DNA of 64,000 nt from Centrapalus pauciflorus (taxonomy: Eukaryota > Streptophyta > Magnoliopsida > Asterales > Asteraceae). Made by a program: the position numbers and the translations under genes. Below the pieces are notes generated by a model. That model had not been told where the DNA came from. It made no database searches and saw nothing but the letters and a program-made list of their open reading frames with translations. Where the stretch lies: contig JAANYP010002965.1 of NCBI GenBank assembly GCA_020465985.1, positions 124,001-188,000 on the forward strand. Direction: 5' to 3'. This document shows, in pieces, positions 47,836-59,998 of the stretch. Every line of letters begins with the position of its first letter. Within the stretch, counting starts at the first letter, position 1.

Positions 47836-49325
47836 TTCAGAAGTCTTCTACTTGTGGATTGTATATTATTGGTAAAAGTTGTACTTTCTGCTTTATTGTT
47901 GTACAATGTTTGTGTCCTTAGGACTCCATTCCCATTGAATTTTTTCAGATATTTTTTTTGTAAAATTCTACGTTCTTTTGCTAAAACTTTTAGAAATCCT
48001 TGTTCTGCAATATAATTTAAACATCCAAGAAATCGCTGAATTTGTTTTCGGTCTTTTAGTTTATCTGGAAACAAGTTAAATTTTTTCTGAGTATTAGTAG
48101 TTAAAGAAATGGTTCCATTCTGGCCTATTTTTAGACCTAAATATTCTACATCTGTCTGAAGTAGCTTGGATTTTTTTTTTGATAACACTAATCCTTTTTC
48201 TTTAATTCTTTGTAAAACAGTAAAAACTGCATTAATATGTTTCTGTTCATCTCCGTTTGTAAAAACGATGATGTCATCAATGTATGCTAAACATATATTT
48301 TCTAGTCCAAGTAAATTATTATCCATGAATTGCTGATAAATTGATGGTGCTTGTTTTAGACCAAATGGTAAAACATTGCATTCGTAATGCTTCTGAGGAG
48401 GACATGAAAAGACTGTTAGTGGTTTAGTATTTTCATTTAATCGTAATTGCCAGTATCCTGATTTTGCATCAAATGTACTGAAATGAGTATTTCCCTTGAG
48501 TTTTTCTAGTATGTAGTCTTTTCTTGGTAATTTATAAGAATTTCCTATGGTTGCATCATTCATTTTCTTATAATTTATTACCATTCTTCTTTTTCCTCGT
48601 TTTATTTCATTATGGTTTTCAACATAAAAAGCTAGTTCTGAGTGTGGACTTGTGCTTTTTCTAATTATCCCTTTTTCAAGTAACTGTGCACATTCTTCTG
48701 TGAATTCTTTTACATCCTTAATACTATATGGTATTCTATTTGGGATATTAATTTCGACTTTTGGGTCTTTTAATTGTATAATTATTTCTTCTTCGTTTTT
48801 AATTTTGTTTATATCAAGTGGGTTTTCACTACATACTTCTTCAAGTGTTTTATCGATAATCTCCTTTTTTAAAGTTAACAAAATTTCTAATCCGAATTTT
48901 ATTTCTGGTGCCAACATTCTTATTATTTGGTTTTGTTTAATTATTGGTGTTTCAATCATTCCTTTTGTTGGGTGTTTTAGACTAATAGTATCGTTGGTTT
49001 GTATAAATGGTTGATATAATTTTAAAAAATTGTTTCCTATTACTAAATCAATTCCAGAGTCATGTTGGTATATTGTTGGTGTTGTAAAAGCTATTTTTTC
49101 AATAACAATATCTATCATTTTTCCTACGTACCATATTTCATGTATAGATTTATCTGCTACTACAATTTTTAATGGTTTTGTTAAATTTTCCCAAACTTTT
49201 AATATTTTTCTTTTTTCAATACATAGAGTTGCTCCTGTATCTATATATGCAAAAATTCTTTTTTCTTGAATATTTGTTGCTACGAAAGTTGTATTTGGGC
49301 TTGCTTTATTTATAATCCTTTTACT

Positions 49326-50648
49326 CATCGGAATCTGTTTTATATGCGTATATGTCAATGTGAGAGCTTATATCTGAGTCTTCTAATGGTTCATATCCTA
49401 GATCATATGCTATTCTTAATAATTCTGTTTCTTTCTTTTTTCCTTTTTTTGGGACATTCATTTGCATAGTGTCCTTCTTCTTGGCAAAGCCAACACTTAC
49501 ATGTCTTTTTATTTGATGGACAATACTTTGCTTTGTCTTCTTCTTTAAATTTTTTCTTATATTGCCGTCTATCTCGAAAATATTTCCTTCCTTGTGATTT
49601 TTTATAGAAGTTTTTATATCTAGGGTGATATCTTTGTTTTTTCCATCTTCGTTGTTTTTCTTCACAACCGTATCTTCCTATTCTATTTGTTTGATTATCA
49701 CAACATAATATTATTTTTGCTTCACTTTTAGCTGTTTGTCTGGCACATTCTTGTTGCATCCATGCTTTTAAAATGGAAATTCGTGCTCCTAAGGTGTCTA
49801 ATAGTCTTTCTCCATCATGGATATTGTTATTATAGCTTTCTGTAACTTTGCTGCAGATAGCTTGTGATAATTTATTATTTCTAGTGCTACCTTTTGTCTT
49901 TCATGGTCTAATCTATAATATTGGTTGGAAAATTCACATATGAATGAGTCTAGATAACACATATTGCATATTTGTAAATTTGTGATGTGCCAAAAGGCTT
50001 GTGCTCTAAATGCTTCATCTGATTTATTTATCTGATCCTGATACTTTTCCGGTGAATTCTAAAATTATACTCCTAACAATATTTTCGAATGTCGTGATGG
50101 CGTCAGCTAATCGGGTTTTTTCTTCTTCGGTTAATGATTCTAAAATTTTGTATACATTTCCGTGTGTTTTATGAATTATATAATTTAATAATTGTCTTTG
50201 TTGTAGGTTTCGTAGTTCTTCTGTTAGTTGTATTTGTACTCCTATTTTACTATTCCATTATTTTATTTTTAATTCTATATCTTGTTCGCAATCAATATTT
50301 AGAATAGCAGTTGTTAAAGGTGATATTTGTATTTTTGGGATATATTGTTGAGGTATTTTTATCCACTTATTTTCTTTATTTCTTCTCATTCCTTGTCTAT
50401 ATAAACGTTTTTCATATTCGGTAGGTAAGCTATAATCAAATTGTCTTTGGTAATCTTCATTTAAATATAATTGTTTTCTTTTTCTTGCAGTAAAATTGCT
50501 ATAAGGATTTTCATATGGATTTTCGTCTGAACTATATTAATTTAGTGAGAGTTTCTATTTGTTCTTCGAGGTTTTCTATTTTATGTATTTATTTATAGTT
50601 TTGAATTTAGACGATTTATTTTTAATATCTATTTGAAGATGATGACAT
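49326..50648 (-). pseudogene. Endogenous pararetrovirus coat protein
   Basis: Degenerate minus-strand gene from an ATG near 50648 to about 49326. It has an N-terminal coiled-coil stretch, then a capsid-like region over several frames. Near the C terminus a basic segment and a CCHC knuckle (CWLCQEEGHYANEC, about 49470-49510) are followed by an acidic tail. Frameshifts include one in a T-rich run near 49440 and a stop soon after the start. No movement-protein gene lies between the primer site and this gene, unlike complete caulimovirus genomes. Confidence 0.8.
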
Positions 50649-50730
50649 TTTATTTTTTATATATCTAAATTTTTATATAATACTTGTTTTATTTATATAA
50701 CACTGAGTTTGTTAAAAAGATTGTTACGAG

Positions 50731-50742
50731 GCTCTGATACCA
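50731..50742 (-). other. Pararetroviral tRNA-Met primer-binding site
   Basis: The minus strand reads TGGTATCAGAGC, the standard Caulimoviridae and LTR-element priming site, about 85 bases upstream of the coat protein ATG. Confidence 0.75.
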
Positions 50743-50744
50743 TA

Positions 50745-51015
50745 TTTTTAGTCTAGGTGAATTTTTATATAAAATTTTTTTTGTCTAGATGGATTTTTAT
50801 GCTAGGTGGATGGAAATTAGCATTTGTGACAAGTATTTTTATAGATGTGATGGTTAATTAGAAATGGTGAAATATTTATGACATATGTTGGAGATGATCA
50901 TTGTTATTCCAATTGTCTAGAGATTTTTGGTTTTAGTGGATGGAGATGGATCTTTTACTTTTAATTATAATATGGTGTTGTAAATTTAATTCAAATGGAT
51001 GAATGTTGTAGACTA
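50745..51015 (-). promoter_or_regulatory. Pararetroviral intergenic region, minus-oriented copy
   Basis: Sequence upstream of the primer site. Its outer part (50868-51015) is the inverted partner of 47695-47835. It is cut near 51020 before a TATA-flanked TIR element. Confidence 0.6.
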
Positions 51016-51040
51016 TGTATGATACTAGTATTTATATATA

Positions 51041-51404
51041 GGTTTAAGTGAGAATCACATACTACGCAGCGCACAACAAGGTACCACTCTTAATATTATT
51101 TTTTTTGAAATTTTCATGTTTTAATTAACATTACACACATGATATATAAATTTTACGCACATTCACACATTGTAAGTGCATGAAATCATGCATCACATAA
51201 ATGTAGTTCACATATATGCAAATTTATGTAAGTGTACATTCACATCATTTTTAAGGAGCTAAGAGATGTGAATGCATGTGAAATTTACATATCTTCTATA
51301 TAATATTAATTAAAACATGTTTATGAAAAAAAAATTTAAAATTAGTTTTTTTTAAGGTGGTACCTTCTCGTGCGCTCTACAACGAGTGGTACTTTGTCGA
51401 ACCA
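51041..51404. mobile_element. Microsatellite-nested TIR element 7
   Basis: Same family as 42749-43107: ends GGTTTAAGTGAGAATCACAT with CAGCGCAC...GGTACCAC, mirrored at the right (GGTTCGACAAAGTACCAC reverse-complemented). Shares the internal GTGAATGNATGTGAAATTTA and AATTAAAACATGTTTATG blocks. Flanks are TATATATA (left) and a TG/TA microsatellite (right). Confidence 0.78.
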
Positions 51405-51811
<407 letters not shown>

Positions 51812-51886
51812 GTATGTGTGTGTACACACACATGTGTATGTTTGCGTACACATGTACATATGTATGCGTATGCATGTACATATGTA

Positions 51887-51926
<40 letters not shown>

Positions 51927-51954
51927 GTATATATATATATATGTATATATATAT
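51812..51954. repeat. Compound TG/CA/TA microsatellite
   Basis: Mixed TATG, (CA)n and (TA)n repeats between elements 8 and 9. Confidence 0.9.
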
Positions 51955-52180
51955 AAGGGTGAGTTCAATGGAGAACCTCTATGCATTAAAGAAACTTGGA
52001 GAACCATAATGCATCGCTAGAAAATCGTAATGCATCACGTGAAAGTCGATGCATCACGCGAGAATTTGATGCATCACGTGGAAATAATGATGCATCATGC
52101 GAGAATTGTGATGCATTTGTGGTGGTGCATAGAGGTTCTTCAAAGTTCTTCGATGCATATATGTTCTCCATTGAATCCAC

Positions 52181-52183
<3 letters not shown>
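51955..52183. mobile_element. Microsatellite-nested TIR element 9 (GATGCATC family)
   Basis: Left AAGGGTGAGTTCAATGGAGA and right reverse-complemented AGGGGTGGATTCAATGGAGA are inverted ends. The interior carries at least five GATGCATCA motifs. Flanked by (TA)n on both sides. Confidence 0.82.
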
Positions 52184-52243
<60 letters not shown>

Positions 52244-52290
52244 CACACACACATTTACATATATCTATATACATATATATACATACACAC

Positions 52291-52321
<31 letters not shown>

Positions 52322-52330
52322 GAGATATAT

Positions 52331-52422
<92 letters not shown>

Positions 52423-52453
52423 ATATGTATGTATATATGTGTGTGTGTGTATA
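52184..52453. repeat. Compound TA/CA microsatellite
   Basis: About 270 bases of (TA)n, (CA)n and TATATG repeats between elements 9 and 10. Confidence 0.95.
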
Positions 52454-52673
52454 TGGGTTCAAAGGAGAACCACAATGCATTAGGAAACCAAGGGTGAACC
52501 ACAAATGCATCACAATTCTTGCGTGATGTATCATGATTCGTGTGTGATGCATTGGATTCGTGCGTGATGCATCATGATTCGTGCATGATACGTCACCTGA
52601 TCCAATGACTATAATGGCTATAAAGTGGTTCTCCGGTTTCTGATGCATTATGAATCTCCCTTTAACCTTCCCC
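52454..52673. mobile_element. Microsatellite-nested TIR element 10 (GATGCATC family)
   Basis: Left GGGTTCAAAGGAGAACCACA, right reverse-complemented AGGGGAAGGTTAAAGGGAGA. The interior has GTGATGCATCA / GATTCGTG repeats. Flanked by TG/TA repeats on both sides. Confidence 0.75.
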
Positions 52674-53360
52674 TATGTGTGTGTGTCCAGTGTTTTAAGT
52701 CAATCAATCGATGTAAACAACGTTACCAAAGTAACATCTTTTAAATCAACTAATTGCACCGAGAATATATAGACGTGCGTATGTAATTATTTATGCGATG
52801 TATGTTTGACTCAAAGGTTCGACATAGTTTGACGAAATAATAAATTACATATGATTGATAAATACATGACAACTACAAAGTCCATTGTTCATGTGAACAA
52901 TAATTAGCCCAAAGGAAGGCTATTGTTTGATAGAATGTATTGTCGGTATTTGTTTCTTTAAAACTCTTTTCTTTGGTCTATTGTTTTAATCCAACTAATG
53001 ATATCTATCATGGTAACATATTGGATATAATTTAGTTGACTTATGATTAAATAGATGACTGCATGATTTTTATTTATGTGAATCATGTTTTGCCCAAAGG
53101 TGGGTCTAGTTTCGCCAAATGACAACATGCATGTAGTGGTAAATACGTGAAATTATAAAGTTATATTCATGTGAATAATGGTCGGACCAAAGACATGTTA
53201 TTATTTGACAAGAATTTATTATAAGTATTTAATAATCGTTATTATCATTTATAGTTTATTTCTTTGTCCAAAGACTAGAAATTAATGGTGTTATTAATTT
53301 TTTTTTTTTCCATTTGAAATTCTTTATGAGATGATTATTGAGTATGTTTGATAATCTTTA
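52674..53360 (+). other. Copia 5' leader region
   Basis: Non-coding. It holds three related blocks about 150-170 bases apart (each with CATGTGAAYAAT-type sequence and GCCCAAAGG/GACCAAAG). It directly precedes the Copia gag remnant. No 5' LTR or primer site is seen on its left; the sequence meets TG repeats instead. Confidence 0.45.
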
Positions 53361-54355
53361 CTTTATGGATTAAGACGAACTTCAAGATGTGGAATGAAAC
53401 CATGGAAATTGCGCTCGGTTGCATGGATATTGATATTACATTCCTACTACTGAAAATATCGAAGTTGCTAAGATTGAGAAATGGGATCGATCAAATCGAA
53501 TGTGCCTAATAATTATGAGACGCTCCATTCTAGAAGCATTTCGGGGCTCTATTTTTAAAAACAAACGTTCCAAAAGGTTCCGCGAGGAAATTGAGCAGTA
53601 TTTTGCCAATCTGAGGCAAGTAATACTTTAGGCAAGCTCATTTCCATGAAGTACAATGGAAAAGGGAACATTAGGGAGTAGATTATGGAAATGTCTCATC
53701 TAGCTGCAAAACTTAAGTCATTCAAGCTTGAGTTATCTAAGGATTTTACTCGTGCATTTTGTTTTACTCTCCCTTCCATCACACTTCGGACAATCCAAAG
53801 TGACTTATAACACTCCAAAGGACAAATGATCCTTAAATGAACTTATTTCTCACTGTGTGCAAGAGGAGGAAAGACTGCAACATGATAATACTGAAAGTGC
53901 TCATTTATCTACTTCCTCTAAGAACTTCAAGAATAGAAAAACTGATGAAACTGCAAAACGACCATCACAACCAAAGAAAAAAAAAGAAGCAAAATGATGG
54001 ATTTACTTGTTTCTTCTGTAAGAAAGTTAGACATACAAAGAAAGAGTATCATAAATATGCTTCATGGCGTGTAAAAAGGGTAATTATATGATTTTAGTTT
54101 GTTCTAAAGTTAGCTTAGCTTTTATACCTAAAGGTACTTGGTGGGTAGATTATCATGCTACTACTCACATAAGTGTGTCTAGCATGGTTATGCTTAAAGA
54201 TACATCTTTGTGAACGACGACAATAAAGATTACTTTTAAAGACTAGTTTTTATTTGGATTTATTTGAGACTTTTGTGGTATCGTCTTTTAGATGAAATTT
54301 AATTTCTGCTTGTGTTTTGCACAAATCAGGTTTTTATTTTTCACATGCAGAAAAC
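53360..54355 (+). pseudogene. Ty1/Copia gag and protease-region remnant
   Basis: Degenerate Copia gag: MWNETMEIALGCMDID near 53388, EEIEQYFA near 53590, IMEMSHLAAKLKSF near 53680, then HCVQEEERLQ (53855) and a CCHC knuckle remnant (CFFCKKVRHTKKEYHKYA, with a Tyr in place of the expected Cys). TWWVDYHATTHIS near 54140 is the protease region with the Asp kept. Several stops and frameshifts. It is cut at 54356 by a Harbinger terminus and resumes at about 59999. Confidence 0.85.
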
Positions 54356-54359
54356 TAAG

Positions 54360-56080
54360 GGCTTGTTTGATTTTTGTGATTGGGCTCTTGTTGGGTTGAA
54401 AACTCCTATTTGGAGGGAATTGCGTGATAAGAGTTTTTAGAACAAATAAATGATCAGAGACAAAAGAAACTTCTTATCGTATCTTCTTCAATCAAAAGTC
54501 CTCTGATTTCCTCTCATCATCTCGCAGGATTTATGTGTTTGAGCTTCATTTTCATCATCCCCTCCCCAAACTCTAGACGGTATTGCTCATTCTAGTCTGC
54601 TGTTGAACGCCAACAATTTTCACCAACCGACCACCGATTTTCACCATTGAGGTAGCTATTGCACGCCATTTTCGCCTCTGTTGTTGAACGCCAACGATTA
54701 TCCTCAACTGTTTACCACCACTCCTTCTACCCCCTTGTCTGCAAGTGAACGACCATCGATTTCCACAGGTGCTATTGACGAAATTGAGGTATCAATCGAT
54801 TTCCATGATTTTGAGGTATCCCAAATTAACTTCTCTTCATCCATTTCTCTTCATCATGATTTACTCGTATTTTGTAGGTGCTCTACAGAATTCTCCTCTC
54901 TCCACTGCTTCCTTGCTCCGGTTACAAATGCATTGATATATTGTTGTTGGTGTGTGATTGTGTGGATTTGTATATGAATGACTCAATTTTATTGATTATT
55001 TTCCAAATTTCATATTGATTTTATGTTGATCTGTTGCCCAATTTCGATGGAAAACATGGTGATTGAATGTTATAACTCCATAATATTAGAATATGTGAAC
55101 CGGGTCATGTAGAGGGAAGCTTTTAAGCTTTTTGATAGAAGGTTCTGAGCTACACACTTGGTATCCACATCGAGTTCCTTATCTCCTGGTCCCTGAGCCT
55201 CATGTATGCAAAGAACACACCATAGTGAAACTGCACATCCACAGAACAATGTCAATCACTTAGTTATTTAAAAGTTAAAATAGATGGAGAGCTTAAGCTG
55301 AACTCAATGGGGCATGACTCGTAGTGATGACAAATTCACAACGGAAAAATAATCCCATTGTGGCAGAGTATGTGATCAGAGTTGCAGTTGGCAACTAGTT
55401 GCATAAATTTTGATATCCATGTAAAATCATACGATGGGGCTGCTGATTAATTTGATATGAAAGTATGAAATTGTGAAAGTATGAAATTGCATCAGGGTAT
55501 GGTTAAATAGCATGTAAGTAAAGTTCAATGTTTGACCTTTTGTTACTTGTTGATTTGTTGTTACTTTCACTTCACATTTGTGAGTTTTTGCTATTTGGGT
55601 TCATAAAAAACTAGGCACCGGTCTTAAATGGGTTTTACCAACTTGTGATTCGCAATTAATTCAGTCAATGTGAAATTGAATTACTCTAAGGCCAGGTTTT
55701 TCAAAGAATTGGAGTTGAAGTGTGTGTAAATTGTTGATTAATCAGCCATATCCATGCATATTGTCCAAATCTTATAAGCTTTATTAATGTTGTATCTACT
55801 TACCACATGTGCTTTGGTTGTCCAAGTACTAGAAAGGAGATATTTATGTAGGAGAAAACATGATCATGCATGTTTAAGTCTTGAATGCATGGTGATGAAC
55901 GAATCTTGATATGGATGACGGTTAGATTTTTAATCAAGATATTCTGAGACCCATATGGTATAATAAATTTTTCTTGCTAACAACTCCCATAGATTTCTAT
56001 ACACTGTGTTAGTTTAGTGTGTTAAACATTGGTATGAGTATTTTGTATGCTAGCATGTAGATGCCTCATTTATGAGTAAA
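54360..56080. other. Harbinger 5' non-coding region
   Basis: No credible gene. Pyrimidine-rich leader-like sequence at 54480-54560 and short proline/serine-rich frames near 54681-54977 are not recognisable. Confidence 0.4.
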
Positions 56081-57497
56081 TCTATACTTATTAATAAAAG
56101 AGAACAAATTATGCCACATGTCAATCTGTTATACGTTTTCATTTTCATTTTCCCTCATAATTTTCTTAAAATAACTCATCTTTACATTTTCGCAAAATTA
56201 TTAATGCTAAATAAGATTTTTCTTCTTGAAACATTAATTATTAAGAACAAAATATTAATTCAAAGTAAAAAGTGATTTGAATTTTCATTTTAATTAATAT
56301 ATTAAAATTATACAATAAATTTTGATTTTATTCATTTGAATTGAAGCTTTTTAAAGTTCAAATTTTCTTACTGAATTAAAAACTATATATATTCAATTTC
56401 AAAATATTACTATAAATTATACATCTACAAAATAACAAAAAATAGTTATTGACATGACATTATTAGTATCAATCATTTGTTTCTTCTTCCATCATCCTAG
56501 AGTAAAAATCATCTATTATTCAAATAATAGATAAACTTATTTAATGAATTAAATTAAAATTTGTGATTAATACTTATTAAGTTAAAAATTATGCCACATG
56601 TCAATCTCTTATACGTTTTCATTTTCATTTTCCCTCATAATTTTTCTAAAATAACTCATCTTTACATTTTTGCAAGACTTTCCTTCTTGAAACATTAATT
56701 ATTAAGAATAAAATTTAATTCAAAGGAAAAAACATTTTGAATTTCATTTTAACTAATATATTAACATCATACAATAAATTTTGATTATATTCATTTGAAT
56801 TGAAGCCTTTTAAAGTTTAAGTTTTCTTATTGAATTAAAAACTATATAAATTCAATTTCAAAATGTTACTATAATTTATATATTTACAAAATAACAAAAA
56901 ATAATTATTGACATGACATTATGTGTATCAATCATTTGTTTTTTCTTTCATCATCCTAGAATAATATGATAGATAAACATATTTAATGAATTAAATTAAA
57001 ATTTGTAATTAATACGTATTAAGTTAAAATTTAGTAACCAATAATTAAATAACCATTTTTCAGGTATTACTTTTCATTACTTGTTATTATGTTCCAGATA
57101 AAAAGAAATATTAACAATTTCAAATTTTAATTTACAAATCTTTTATCATCATAATTTATTAACATATCATTCTGAAATAAATATAAAATAATTTATAAAT
57201 AGATTTTAGTATATACTTTATTCATATAATTTTTATTTGTATAAGTTATAACTATCAAATATTTACCATTTAATCTAAAAGAATTTTAACAAATAATATT
57301 ATACTTGTATCATATAATTATAAAATCTATATTAAATATGTGTATGCATGCAATAATATATATTTAAATTTGTGATCTACCATATTTTTTTTGTATAATT
57401 CATATATTATAATTACTGAAATTATATCTTAATATATTTTTACTATATAAATAATTTTTATCAATCAGTCCATATAACACATGAGTTATTAGACTAG
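56081..57497 (+). mobile_element. Non-autonomous Helitron with internal duplication
   Basis: Starts A|TCTATACTTATTAATAAAAG and ends GAGTTATTAGACTAG|T after a weak hairpin (CATATAACACATGAG), matching Helitron termini. The segment from about 56108 (ATTATGCCACATGTCAATCT) recurs at 56588 with similar sequence for about 400 bases. No coding sequence. Confidence 0.72.
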
Positions 57498-57626
57498 TAT
57501 TTGAATAATTGATTATAAATGCTAGATGCCATCATGTTTGAGCTATGGTTTCAAGATTGTTTTTATGTGTTAATACTTGAATTTTGTTATTGATTTATAT
57601 TTTTTCTTGAATGTTGTTTAGTGTTA

Positions 57627-57956
57627 ATGGAGGATAGTATACAAATAAAATGGTCAAATGATGCCTTAAAATTGTTTCTAGAAACGTGTATTGATCAAAA
57701 AACTAATGTGGGTGACTGTGGGGCTAGTCTTAAAAGAAAATCTTAGGCTAAATTGACCAAAAAAATGGAAGATATGCATCAAATGACACTTTCACAAAAA
57801 CAATTAAAAAATCAGATCGATTACTTAAAGATACGATATAGAGCATGGAGCTACTTAAAGAATAGAACGGGCAATGTATATGACCCTGCAACTAACAAGT
57901 TTCATCTTTCAAATAAAGAGTGGAATGAATATGATCAGGTGTGTTTTGTAATTAAT
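57627..57956 (+). pseudogene. Harbinger Myb/SANT-like DNA-binding protein, N-terminal part
   Basis: From ATG at 57627: IKWSNDALKLFLETCIDQ, a TAG near 57745, then LKNQIDYLKIRYRAWSYLKN, TGNVYDPATNKF and EWNEYDQ. This is the trihelix/Myb-like domain typical of the second protein of plant PIF/Harbinger elements, which helps the transposase bind ends and enter the nucleus. Acid-rich remnants (a run of Asp) follow near 58200-58270. Stops make it non-functional. Confidence 0.82.
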
Positions 57957-58868
57957 TTTTTTTATTAAAATTAAAAACGCATTTTTTGTAATTCTTTATA
58001 AAATTATAACATTTCATCCTTTTCATGTAGGGTCATCCAAACTTAAAACATTGAAAAATGCTCCGTTAATATTACCCGAACTATGTACGCCTCTATTTCA
58101 ATCAAGTTCTACTGGTTCACTTGTTAACGCCACTAGCTCAAACTCTATGAGATCTAGAGTTTCATAGTCATCTTATAATTCAATCATTCGTTCACTTGGA
58201 CTTGATGATGATGATGACGACGACGATGATAACCCAAGTGAAATTCCCACTCAAGCTACTTCTAGGCGTAAGAAACGAAGAAAAATGAGGACAATCTCGA
58301 TGAACTACTTAAAGTATGCACAACTGCCATTACTGAAATGACTCAAACGCAAAAGAAAAACACACTTGATCTCTATGAATCAGATCCTTTATATTGTTTA
58401 GCCTTTAATGTTTATGCTCAATCAATGTTACAACAGGATTGGTGGCTCAAGATGCCTTCGAGTCCTGATTTGCTAAAGAATTGACTTAGAAACCAAGGAA
58501 AAAATCTTAGGTCTTTTAAAAGATTATTTATTAATTTGAACTATTTGTTTGATACTTGTTATGTTTGACTAGTTGTTTATTTTTGGTATTTTAGATAATT
58601 TATAAATTGCATGTTTTTTTTATCATGTACACACTTTAGATTGTTGATTGTGAAGAATATTGTTTGGTTGGTGAACAACGATTTATGTTTTATAATTGGG
58701 TGTTGAAAACTTAGGTGTTATGTTCAAGTGGAATATGGACGAACATAAGAAGCAATTACTCATAATTATTACTATGTTATTACATCATATTAAATCAAAG
58801 AGGAGGATGCGAAGGAAAAGAAAAAGGGATAAGACCCGATAATACATGGGTCTGGTCATCAATATACA

Positions 58869-59915
58869 ATGGAGCTAATAAAGAACAATACGCAATACAT
58901 CGAATTACTACGCATGTCAAGCGATGCATCTATTCCGTTATATACACACTTTAAAACAAATGGATGGTTAAAGGATAGTAGAAGTATATTTGTTGAAGAG
59001 AAAATGGCAATGTTCTTGATGATTATTGGTCACAATCAACTTTTAGGGTGGTGAAGCGCAAATTTTAACACTCACTACAAACAGATTCTGTTATATTCCA
59101 TGAAGTTTTGGAAAGAATGCACTGGTTTGCAAATGAGATCATAGTTCTTACGTCATTTAATCCTAATCCAAACAATCCCTTGGAGGCAATGTAAAGTTAC
59201 GATGAAATTTCAAGGTAAATAAAATTTAATAACAATAGTTATATGTTTTTAATTACTATTTGTTATTCTGATCATTATCTTTAATGTTGGGAGCGATTGG
59301 TGCTCTTGACGGAATGTTAATACACACTTTAGTTCCAACCAATGAACTACAATCATATAGGGGGAGAAGAAAAGGAGACTGTTATCAAAATGTTTTAGCC
59401 ACTTGTGACTATAACATGATCTTTATGTTTGTTGTTGCTAGCTGGGAGGATCTGCACATGATGCAAAAGTGTTGGATGAAAGTATATTGAATCCAGATTT
59501 GAATTTCTCTGTTCCTCATAGAGGTATAAAGAATTTGATTTAAATATTAAACTATTTATTTATTTTTCAGGTAAATATCCATACTATAACTGTTTTAATT
59601 GTATTTGTAAATACTATCTTTCTGATGCTGCATATAAAAATACTTGAGGGTTTATGGCACTATATCATAATGTTAGATATTGTCTTGGAGATTATCAACG
59701 TAGAAATGCCACAAACAAATGTGAAAATTTTAAATCATTCTCATGCAAAGTTAAGAAATGTCATCGAACGTGCTTATGGCATAGGGAAAGCACGTTTACC
59801 CATCTTGAAGAGAATGACCCCCTTTACACTTGAAGTTCAAAGAGACATTGTTCTTTCATGTTTTGCGGTGCATAATTTTATACGAAAGGAAGGATTAAAT
59901 GATGAGTTTTTTTGA
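58869..59915 (+). pseudogene. PIF/Harbinger transposase (DDE_Tnp_4 type)
   Basis: Pieces in order: an N-terminal helical part (58869-59054, VEEKMAMFLMIIGHNQ); the first catalytic region IGALDG (59287-59315) with RGRRKGDCYQNVLATCDYNM and the GWE-type motif altered to ASWEDLHMM; the second Asp in LSDAAY (about 59620, another frame); and RNVIERAYG with the third acidic residue (59753-59780), then HNFIRKEG. Frameshifts and stops separate them. It would catalyse cut-and-paste transposition at TIRs. Confidence 0.88.
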
Positions 59916-59998
59916 GTATGATCAAGTGGATGACGAAAATGCAGATGTACAAGGGGATGATGGAAATGAAGTAGCACAAGAAGCTCAAGCACATGGAT

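Larger units (their letters stand above)
54359..59998 (+). mobile_element. PIF/Harbinger transposon, 3' end missing
   Basis: Left terminus GGGCTTGTTTGATTTTTGTG preceded by TAA (54356-54358), fitting PIF/Harbinger ends. It contains the two expected genes in decayed form: a Myb/SANT-like DNA-binding protein (57627) and a DDE transposase (58869). A Helitron sits between the terminus and the genes. The right TIR was not found; Copia sequence resumes at about 59999, so a deletion probably removed that end. Confidence 0.65.
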
